Assembly: GCA_030634615.1 (NCBI GenBank)
Contig: DAOWAL010000087.1
Coordinates: 1-5,427 of the forward strand
Direction: 5' to 3'
DNA from: Candidatus Aenigmatarchaeota archaeon
Lineage (GTDB): Archaea > Aenigmatarchaeota > Aenigmatarchaeia > QMZP01 > QMZT01
DNA: 5,427 nt
The position numbers and the translations under genes are program-made. Of the stretch, positions 1-4,355 are shown in pieces; the first letter of the stretch is position 1; every line of letters begins with the position of its first letter. The notes beneath the pieces were generated by a model, which was not told the DNA's origin, did not search any database, and saw only the letters and a program-made list of their open reading frames with translations.

Positions 1-702
1 CTCGATAAATCCGGAGAATTCAGGGATGCGAATGAATTTGCAACAATGTTAAACGCATGCGGAAAAATGGGTCAGGCAAATATTGGAATTTCTATATGTT
101 TAAACGGTGAAAAAGCATTTGAAAAAGTAAAAATGCTTTTGGAAAAATACAGAAGAGAAATAGGAAAGGGCGTTGGCTGGGTACACTCAAAAGTAAATGA
201 TCCTGAAATTACCAAAAGAAAGAAAGGGATCTATATTCTTACAGGTTCAAAAATATCAGAACATCTCATTTCAAATGTGATTTCTATCATGAACCACTCA
301 GGTGTTTTCCAGGATAAACCACTTTTTGGTATAGCCGATTGTGATAGAGGGATAAAAATATCTGCGAGAGCAAGTGATGCATTAGTTGAAAATGGAGTGA
401 AATTAAACGAAATAATGAGCGAACTTGCAGAAAAGCTTGGTGGAGAAGGCGGAGGTCACACAGGAGCGGCCGCAGCCGTGATACCAAAGGAAAACGAGGA
501 AGCATTTATAAATATGACTGAACTAATACTAACAAATATTGGTGTTAACTATGGGAATGAAAAACAAACCGAGACTGAAGGAAGAGAAGAAAGAGGAAAC
601 TCCGGAGCAGAAATCAACTCCGGAAGCGGAAGAGAAGACCGAGAAGATAATGGTCAAGAAGTGGAAGGGAAAGGACTGGTTCAGTATTTTGGCTCCAAGT
701 GA
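1..702 (+). CDS. Archaeal RecJ-like DHH family phosphoesterase, C-terminal part (5' truncated by window)
   Basis: The frame is open from base 1, so only the C-terminal part is present. It begins in the conserved stretch RDANEFATMLNACGKMG, typical of archaeal DHH/DHHA1 phosphoesterases (RecJ-like nucleases, or nanoRNase-like). The DHHA1 signature GGGHTGAAAA is encoded from about 448 and marks the nucleic-acid-binding end of the family. The catalytic DHH motif lies upstream of the window. Family members normally end 20-30 residues after GGGH, which would be near 540. Here the frame runs on to TGA at 700-702 through a Glu/Gly/Asn/Ser-rich tail that overlaps the eS1 start out of frame. That tail has no family support and may be fortuitous coding. 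A RecJ-like gene next to eS1 is a familiar archaeal arrangement. Whether it is a replication-associated GAN/RecJ nuclease or another DHH enzyme cannot be decided from this half. Confidence 0.85.
   Translation, partial: LDKSGEFRDANEFATMLNACGKMGQANIGISICLNGEKAFEKVKMLLEKYRREIGKGVGWVHSKVNDPEITKRKKGIYILTGSKISEHLISNVISIMNHSGVFQDKPLFGIADCDRGIKISARASDALVENGVKLNEIMSELAEKLGGEGGGHTGAAAAVIPKENEEAFINMTELILTNIGVNYGNEKQTETEGREERGNSGAEINSGSGREDREDNGQEVEGKGLVQYFGSK
541..544 (+). promoter_or_regulatory. Shine-Dalgarno core GGTG for eS1
   Basis: GGTG lies six bases before the ATG at 551 and matches the core of the archaeal anti-SD complement GGAGGTGATC. A very similar AGGTG precedes get3. The spacing favours ATG 551 over the upstream TTG at 539 or the internal ATG at 650. 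Confidence 0.5.
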
Positions 703-1369
703 ACTTGGATCAAGAGTACTAGGACAAACACCTACTACAGACCCAAAGTCACTCATGGGAAGAAACATGACAGTTGGTATTCCTGATTTAGTGGGAGATA
801 GATCAAAGTACTACATGAGAATTCAGGTCAAAATAATCAAGATAGATGATAAAACATGTCTTACTTCATTTGCAGGTTTTGAATGTGCCAGAGAACACCT
901 TCTCAGAATGGTTAGAAAAGGAAACAAAAAAGTGGAAAATGTTTTTGATGTTGTTACAAAGGACGGATGGTTCCTTAGATTGAAACCATGGGCAGTACTT
1001 AACGGAACACCACCATCAACGGTTTCAACTGATATGAGAATATTCATGAAGAACTTTTTCAACGAGTTTGCAGGTAAAAACCCAATGTCCGAACTCGTCA
1101 GAAAAATCATTTCAACTGAGCTTCAGATGAGAGTTAAAAGAGAGGGGAGCAAAATATACCCTGTCAGGTTCTCAGAAGTTGCTAAGATAAAGGTTTTGAA
1201 ATCACCTGAGTTTAAGAGTGAACTTCCTAAAAAAGCTGAAGAACCGAAGCCAGTTAAAAAAGAAGAAAAACCCAAAACTGAAAAAAATGAAGAAATAAAG
1301 GTTGAAAAGAAAGTAGAAGTCAAACCAGTTAAAGAAACAAAAACAGACAAAAAAGAAGAAAAGAAATGA
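551..1369 (+). CDS. rps3ae: Small-subunit ribosomal protein eS1 (S3ae)
   Basis: This is the archaeal/eukaryotic 30S protein eS1, which sits on the platform near the mRNA exit. The conserved core starts with KWKGKDWFSILAPSELG (encoded from about 656). It continues through a DPKSLMGR-like block, the PDLVGD segment, SFAGFECAREHL and the MRIFMKNFF...ISTELQMRVK region, and ends near the KIKVLKSPEF stretch. The predicted 272 residues exceed the usual archaeal length because both ends carry Lys/Glu/Pro-rich disordered tails: about 30 residues before the core and about 50 after it. ATG 551 was chosen because GGTG lies six bases upstream; ATG 557 and ATG 650 are alternatives, the last removing the N-terminal tail. 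The gene starts about 150 nt inside the DHH frame (another phase), and its TGA overlaps the next ATG as ATGA, so translational coupling is likely. Confidence 0.9.
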   Translation: MGMKNKPRLKEEKKEETPEQKSTPEAEEKTEKIMVKKWKGKDWFSILAPSELGSRVLGQTPTTDPKSLMGRNMTVGIPDLVGDRSKYYMRIQVKIIKIDDKTCLTSFAGFECAREHLLRMVRKGNKKVENVFDVVTKDGWFLRLKPWAVLNGTPPSTVSTDMRIFMKNFFNEFAGKNPMSELVRKIISTELQMRVKREGSKIYPVRFSEVAKIKVLKSPEFKSELPKKAEEPKPVKKEEKPKTEKNEEIKVEKKVEVKPVKETKTDKKEEKK

Positions 1370-1962
1370 TTATGAAAAGACACGTTGTCTTTATTGATAA
1401 ACCAAAAGGACTTACTAGTTTTGATGTTGTCGAAAGAGTAGGACAAACTCTTGGTTTTCAAAAAGCTGGACATACAGGAACACTTGATCCTAATGTTACA
1501 GGTCTTATGTTAATAGCTCTTGGCGAATCAAGAAAAGCCATGCCGGTTCTTATAGGTCTTGACAAAGAATACGAAGGGACCATGCTTCTTCACAAAGATG
1601 TTGAAAAAAAGGACATAGAAAAGGCGTTTAAAAAATTCACAGGCGAAATAATCCAGCTTCCTCCGGTAAGATCAAGGGTTGCAAGAAAGGAGAGGAAAAG
1701 GACTGTTCATTTTCTTAAAATCAAAAAAATAGATAAAAGGGAAGTGCATTTTGTTGTCAATTGTCAGGCAGGGACATACATAAGAAAACTTGTGCACGAT
1801 ATAGGTGAATTTCTCAGTTGCGGCGCACATATGGCATGGCTTAGAAGAACAAAGATAGGACCATTCGATATAAAGCAGGCTGTTGAACTCAGCAAGGTTT
1901 CTGCCAAAGATATGGTTGAACTTGAAAAAATACTAAAGAAGATCGATCTTAAATCAGTATAA
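1366..1962 (+). CDS. cbf5: TruB/Cbf5-type tRNA/rRNA pseudouridine synthase, catalytic domain only
   Basis: In archaea Cbf5 is the catalytic subunit of H/ACA RNPs and can also make pseudouridine 55 in tRNA. The 198 residues hold the whole TruB catalytic fold: DKPKGLTS (11-18), GHTGTLDP (35-42) with catalytic Asp41, KEYEG (67-71), QLPPVRSRVARKER (97-110), CQAGTYIRKLVHDIG (133-147) and AHMAWLRRTKIGPF (154-167). The N-terminal extension usual in archaeal Cbf5 is missing, as is much of the linker before PUA. The frame stops at TAA 1960-1962 just where PUA begins, but PUA sequence continues in the same frame downstream. This is either a broken or unusually expressed full-length cbf5, or a working truncated enzyme. 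The start is ATG 1366 in the ATGA overlap with eS1; ATG 1372 is possible. A purine-rich stretch precedes it. Confidence 0.85.
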   Translation: MIMKRHVVFIDKPKGLTSFDVVERVGQTLGFQKAGHTGTLDPNVTGLMLIALGESRKAMPVLIGLDKEYEGTMLLHKDVEKKDIEKAFKKFTGEIIQLPPVRSRVARKERKRTVHFLKIKKIDKREVHFVVNCQAGTYIRKLVHDIGEFLSCGAHMAWLRRTKIGPFDIKQAVELSKVSAKDMVELEKILKKIDLKSV

Positions 1963-1974
1963 GCTACCTACTAA

Positions 1975-2142
1975 TCGATTCAAAAAATAAGAAACGGTTC
2001 ACCACTTTTTCCCGAGTACATGACTAAAAAAGCAGATGTATGGGACGATGAGGTTGTCGGAATTTTTGATAAATCGGGGAACATAATAGCTCTTGGCAGA
2101 GCATCCGGTAAAAAGATCAAAACGAGCAGGGTTTTCAATTGA
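1975..2142 (+). pseudogene. Separated PUA-domain remnant of Cbf5
   Basis: The phase matches the upstream cbf5 gene, and this stretch of 55 codons ends at TGA 2140-2142. It starts SIQKIRNGSPLFPEYM, which resembles the PUA opening (S)AVDAICNGAPL of archaeal Cbf5. It continues with VVGIFDKSGNIIALGRA and closes with KTSRVFN, the usual PUA strand and end motif. Two TAA codons (1960 and 1972) separate it from the catalytic domain. Deleting the five codons from the first TAA through the second would restore an alignment of normal length. PUA binds the H/ACA guide RNA or the tRNA acceptor region, so its separation matters for function. The only ATG inside is at 2020, which would drop the first PUA strand. 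No good ribosome site is seen. Conservation of both halves suggests a recent break, a splicing or recoding event, or a sequence error. Confidence 0.65.
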
Positions 2143-2991
2143 TCAAGCAAACAATGAAATTATTATCGAACCGATAATGATTAGAGAGGCTGCAAAAAGC
2201 CGAATCCATTTCTGGTCTTCTTTTAGAATCTGACCACCAATTATTACTGCAAATAACACGCTTAACTGTCTTAATGCAATGACATAACTTACATTTTCAA
2301 AAACAAAGACGATGAGTATCATACAATACGCTAAGAGATTGAGACTTCCTGTCAATAGTGCAATTTTCTTACTTATTTTCCATTCTTTTCGTATGGCTTT
2401 GGTCCCATTTGTTAACAGTATGTAAATTGCTATTGTGAGTATGAGGAAAAACGTAAACAAGAACAGAAATGCTACAGGATTTATAGAATCCACACCCTTT
2501 TTATCTAAAAGAGAATATATTACAATTGACATCATTGCAAACAATGCCATTACTGTTTCCCTGAGTTTTTTCCTGTAATTATTTTTTCTGTTTGAGATTA
2601 CCATAATCCCTAAAACTATAATTATAACTCCAATAGCTCCTTCTAATGATACATTTTCACCAAGAAACATGATGGCAAAAATAAGTATAAAACCCGGGGC
2701 TGCTTTTGTAATTGGGAAAACATACGACAAATCTCCTTTTTCATATGCTTTGGAAAGAAATATCCAGTATATAGCATGTACAAATCCGGATATCATGGCA
2801 AATAAAATAGTTGTCGTACTAACAGTTTCTATGAGTAGAAAGTAGAGAAACAATGGTAACAGAACAATTGTTCCAAGGATTTCATGCAACAGTACGAACA
2901 CAATTTTATTGCCTGATTTTTTCAGGCGGAATCCTACAAATGCGTTAATTGCAGCTGATAATACAACAAGTAGGATAGTGAACGGTAGCAT
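2143..2991 (-). CDS. DMT superfamily (EamA-like) membrane transporter
   Basis: The 282-residue protein is very hydrophobic, with about ten predicted membrane helices (roughly 1-21, 31-53, 60-80, 89-110, 116-133, 145-163, 170-193, 208-230, 234-253 and 262-281). It shows the two-fold repeat of the drug/metabolite transporter family. The first half ends in the EamA-type sequence AYEKGDLSYVFPITKAAPG, then FLGENVSLEGAIGV and a terminal helix followed by NRK. The second half repeats this as ALRQLSVLFAVIIGG, LKEDQKWIR and a final helix. The substrate cannot be read from the sequence; family members export amino acids, metabolites or nucleotide sugars. It is transcribed alone on the minus strand from a TATA-like box about 26 nt upstream of the ATG. 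Its stop directly abuts the stop of the PUA segment on the other strand. Confidence 0.85.
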   Translation of the reverse strand: MLPFTILLVVLSAAINAFVGFRLKKSGNKIVFVLLHEILGTIVLLPLFLYFLLIETVSTTTILFAMISGFVHAIYWIFLSKAYEKGDLSYVFPITKAAPGFILIFAIMFLGENVSLEGAIGVIIIVLGIMVISNRKNNYRKKLRETVMALFAMMSIVIYSLLDKKGVDSINPVAFLFLFTFFLILTIAIYILLTNGTKAIRKEWKISKKIALLTGSLNLLAYCMILIVFVFENVSYVIALRQLSVLFAVIIGGQILKEDQKWIRLFAASLIIIGSIIISLFA

Positions 2992-3012
2992 AGAAATACT
3001 ATATTTGCGATA

Positions 3013-3021
3013 TTTTATATA
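3013..3021 (-). promoter_or_regulatory. TATA box for the DMT transporter
   Basis: Read on the minus strand this is TATATAAAA, centred about 26 nt before the transporter ATG at 2991. At the usual archaeal spacing, transcription would start at or next to the ATG, giving a leaderless mRNA. Confidence 0.6.
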
Positions 3022-3091
3022 TTATGATTCTACTCAAGTTTTAGATAAAGATAAAAACCCAAAAACATATTGATATTATACACAATTGCAT

Positions 3092-3164
3092 GCCTCGGTA
3101 GCTCAGCTGGTAGAGCGCAGCGTTGGTAACGCTGAGGTCACGAGTTCAAATCTCGTCCGAGGCT
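3092..3164 (+). tRNA. tRNA-Thr (anticodon GGT)
   Basis: All four arms fold. The acceptor stem GCCTCGG (3092-3098) pairs with CCGAGGC (3157-3163). The D arm is GCTC...GAGC, the anticodon stem is CAGCG/CGCTG (3118-3122 with 3130-3134), and the T arm is ACGAG-TTCAAAT-CTCGT (3140-3156). The seven-base anticodon loop TTGGTAA puts GGT at 3125-3127, which reads threonine codons ACC and ACU. The discriminator base is U (3164), common for archaeal tRNA-Thr. CCA is not encoded, and there is no intron. A T-rich run follows at once. A clear TATA box could not be placed in the AT-rich upstream spacer (2992-3091), where nothing else is recognised. Confidence 0.97.
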
Positions 3165-3179
3165 TTATTTTTCATTTTT
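3165..3179 (+). terminator. T-rich terminator after tRNA-Thr
   Basis: The T runs TATTTTTC and TTTTTT directly follow the tRNA discriminator base. Archaeal RNA polymerase terminates at such oligo-T stretches without needing a hairpin. Confidence 0.6.
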
Positions 3180-3189
3180 TAGAAACTAA

Positions 3190-3197
3190 TTTAAATA
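3190..3197 (+). promoter_or_regulatory. TATA box for the small mS38-like gene
   Basis: TTTAAATA is centred about 25 nt before the ATG at 3219, with an A-rich BRE-like stretch (AGAAACTAA) just upstream. The spacing predicts a leaderless transcript and supports this very short ORF as a genuine gene. Confidence 0.6.
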
Positions 3198-3218
3198 ACA
3201 TTATCGTATATAGGTAAT

Positions 3219-3308
3219 ATGCCGTGTGGAAAGAAAAGAAAAAGAAAGAAGATGAAGAAACACAAACTCAAAAAGAGAAGAAAGAAGATGCGACACCGAA
3301 AGAAATAA
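3219..3308 (+). CDS. 29-residue basic protein, mS38/AURKAIP1 (COX24)-like ribosomal protein candidate
   Basis: The 29-codon ORF starts MPCGKKRKRKK and continues with the core KMKKHKLKKRRKKMR, ending RHRKK. More than half of the residues are Lys or Arg, with two His and one Cys. The core matches my recollection of the C-terminal motif of mitochondrial small-subunit protein mS38 (AURKAIP1/COX24, roughly KMKKHKxKKRRKR). The MPxGKKRKR start matches small COX24-domain proteins annotated in Bacteroidetes. mS38 lies in rRNA near the decoding site, so a ribosomal role is the likeliest guess. A TATA box about 25 nt upstream and a T run just downstream frame it as a single-gene unit. It could instead be another tiny ribosomal protein such as an eL41 relative. 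The existence of the gene is firmer than the family call. Confidence 0.65.
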   Translation: MPCGKKRKRKKMKKHKLKKRRKKMRHRKK

Positions 3309-3324
3309 TAAGTAAATTAACTAC

Positions 3325-3329
3325 TTTTT
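3325..3329 (+). terminator. Short oligo-T terminator candidate
   Basis: TTTTT sits 17 nt after the stop of the small basic gene and just ahead of the TATA box of the next gene, which suits termination of a one-gene transcript. Five T residues is the lower end for archaeal termination signals. Confidence 0.35.
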
Positions 3330-3343
3330 AGGAAATAAATTTA

Positions 3344-3351
3344 TTTAAATA
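3344..3351 (+). promoter_or_regulatory. TATA box for the CxxC-pair protein gene
   Basis: TTTAAATA, the same octamer as at 3190, is centred about 24 nt before the ATG at 3371. A-rich BRE-like sequence GGAAATAAA lies upstream. It predicts a leaderless mRNA and supports ATG 3371 as the start. Confidence 0.6.
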
Positions 3352-3370
3352 CTGAAAGTAAGTTTTATTC

Positions 3371-4051
3371 ATGGTATACATCTTCAAATTTGAGAAGGGG
3401 TACGGAAAAAATTTAGGTCTTGGTAATTTCGGTGTGGAAGAAGCTGCACTATCCGGTCTTGGTAAATACAGATCTGTAAGAAGGGCTCAAAAAAAATTTG
3501 ACATAAATTTCAATCCTGACACCATCGTACCTAAAAAAAACAAAGGTAATACACCATTGCTCTTAGGAATTCCTGTAAACCCAGACCCTTCACAAAAAAG
3601 ATTTTTATACGGTTTTGAAACTAGGCTTGCTAAAACTATCAAAACATTGAATAATTTCATTCCTGAAGGCGACGAATACAAATGTTCAAGTTGCAGTGAA
3701 CCTGCAAGAACTATAGTACCCGCGTTTGATGATAGCAATTACAATTACATTTTAAATAGTCCTGATTATTATTGTATACCTTGTGCAGACTCAGTAAAAA
3801 ATGATTCTAAATATCCAATTGCCATTTTTCCAATAGCGTTTGAATCAGTATTCAAATTTGGTCCTTTCATGAATCAGGCATATCAGGTTTTTCGGAAGGC
3901 GACAGGTATTGACTTAAAAATGTTCGAAGGTCTTCCCAAGAGGGAAAGAAGGGAATATGCCGAAGAATTCATAAGGGAACTTGCCGAAAAGAGAAAACAT
4001 CATATTCCAGGACAAAATCCTATGGAAAATAAACAAGGATCCCTTTTTTGA
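3371..4051 (+). CDS. Uncharacterised protein with two CxxC pairs (probable zinc-binding domain)
   Basis: I do not recognise this 226-residue protein. Its N-terminal third (1-60) is basic, with GLGNFGVEEAALSGLGKY and a run of Arg/Lys (RSVRRAQKK) that could contact nucleic acid. Two cysteine pairs, CSSC at 105-108 and CIPC at 135-138, are 26 residues apart and look like a structural zinc site of ribbon or treble-clef type. The C-terminal third holds aromatic segments (IAIFPIAFESVFKFGPF) and then a charged helix rich in Arg/Glu/Lys (about 187-210). There is no signal peptide or clear membrane helix, so it is probably cytoplasmic. It has its own TATA box and seems to start a new transcript. Its stop lies just before the promoter of the next gene. 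A lineage-specific family is likely; no function is assigned. Confidence 0.8.
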   Translation: MVYIFKFEKGYGKNLGLGNFGVEEAALSGLGKYRSVRRAQKKFDINFNPDTIVPKKNKGNTPLLLGIPVNPDPSQKRFLYGFETRLAKTIKTLNNFIPEGDEYKCSSCSEPARTIVPAFDDSNYNYILNSPDYYCIPCADSVKNDSKYPIAIFPIAFESVFKFGPFMNQAYQVFRKATGIDLKMFEGLPKRERREYAEEFIRELAEKRKHHIPGQNPMENKQGSLF

Positions 4052-4055
4052 AACC

Positions 4056-4065
4056 TTTAAAAATA
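4056..4065 (+). promoter_or_regulatory. TATA box for the membrane protein-get3 pair
   Basis: TTTAAAAATA begins four bases after the stop of the previous gene and is centred about 26 nt before ATG 4087. TGAAACC just upstream may be the BRE. It favours ATG 4087 over TTG 4048 as the start of the membrane protein. Confidence 0.6.
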
Positions 4066-4086
4066 CCGTCTGTTAAAGTGTATTAC

Positions 4087-4344
4087 ATGGACGAACAGAA
4101 CGAAACAAAGATTTCTCTCAGTATTCATATTGTAGTTGGAATCATAGCAGGATACATGTCTAGCATGTTTGGTGAAATGTTGTATTCACTTGGTATTGCC
4201 ATTGCTTTACTTGCAGTTACTGGCTATGCTGTTTCATTTGCTCTTAAGAAAAAGGGCATTAAATGGTGGTTGGCAAACGGTGGAATTGTTTACATTTTAG
4301 TTTGGGTGCTAGTGTGGGTTTTTGCGTTTAACTTGCCAGCTTAG
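4087..4344 (+). CDS. Small three-helix membrane protein, possible archaeal EMC6-like protein
   Basis: The 85-residue protein begins MDEQNETKIS, a short polar N-terminus. Three hydrophobic segments follow: LSIHIVVGIIAGYMSSMFG (about 11-29), YSLGIAIALLAVTGYAVSFA (about 33-52) and ANGGIVYILVWVLVWVFAF (about 63-81). A basic loop, LKKKGIKWW, lies before the third. No catalytic motif is visible. Size, three-helix layout and the G-rich first helix resemble archaeal EMC6-like proteins, relatives of a subunit of the eukaryotic ER membrane insertion complex. This is a judgement of shape, not a firm family match. It is followed after 11 nt by get3 in the same direction, so the two are probably cotranscribed and may share a role in membrane-protein biogenesis. 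A longer form starting at TTG 4048 is open but would place the promoter inside the gene. Confidence 0.75.
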   Translation: MDEQNETKISLSIHIVVGIIAGYMSSMFGEMLYSLGIAIALLAVTGYAVSFALKKKGIKWWLANGGIVYILVWVLVWVFAFNLPA

Positions 4345-4347
4345 GTG
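4343..4347 (+). promoter_or_regulatory. Shine-Dalgarno sequence AGGTG for get3
   Basis: AGGTG overlaps the stop codon (TAG) of the membrane protein gene and lies eight bases before the get3 ATG. It suggests SD-driven initiation and coupling inside a dicistronic mRNA. Confidence 0.55.
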
Positions 4348-4355
4348 TATTAATT

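Noticed and set aside
1123..1473. Minus-strand open frame across the eS1 tail
   Set aside because: It is a Ser/Phe-rich shadow of the Lys/Glu-rich eS1 tail and cbf5 start, with no start signal.
1960..1974. TAA reassigned as a sense codon
   Set aside because: eight of the other ends in the window are ordinary stops, and get3, the small basic gene and ahcY end in TAA exactly at family-expected C-termini, so TAA works as stop here.
1942..1979. A bulge-helix-bulge intron formed by the ATCGAT palindromes at 1942-1947 and 1974-1979
   Set aside because: The two copies can pair, but I found no arrangement with two 3-nt bulges around a 4-bp helix that also keeps the frame and leaves a sensible PUA junction. 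The copies are 32 nt apart, so joining at them would shift the frame.
3219..3308. Dismissing the Lys/Arg-rich ORF as low-complexity noise
   Set aside because: A promoter at the right spacing, an ordered KMKKHKxKKRRKK motif and a following T run make a real gene more likely.
4048..4086. TTG start at 4048 for the small membrane protein
   Set aside because: It would overlap the previous stop and put the TATA-like box inside the coding region. ATG 4087 fits the promoter spacing seen for neighbouring genes.
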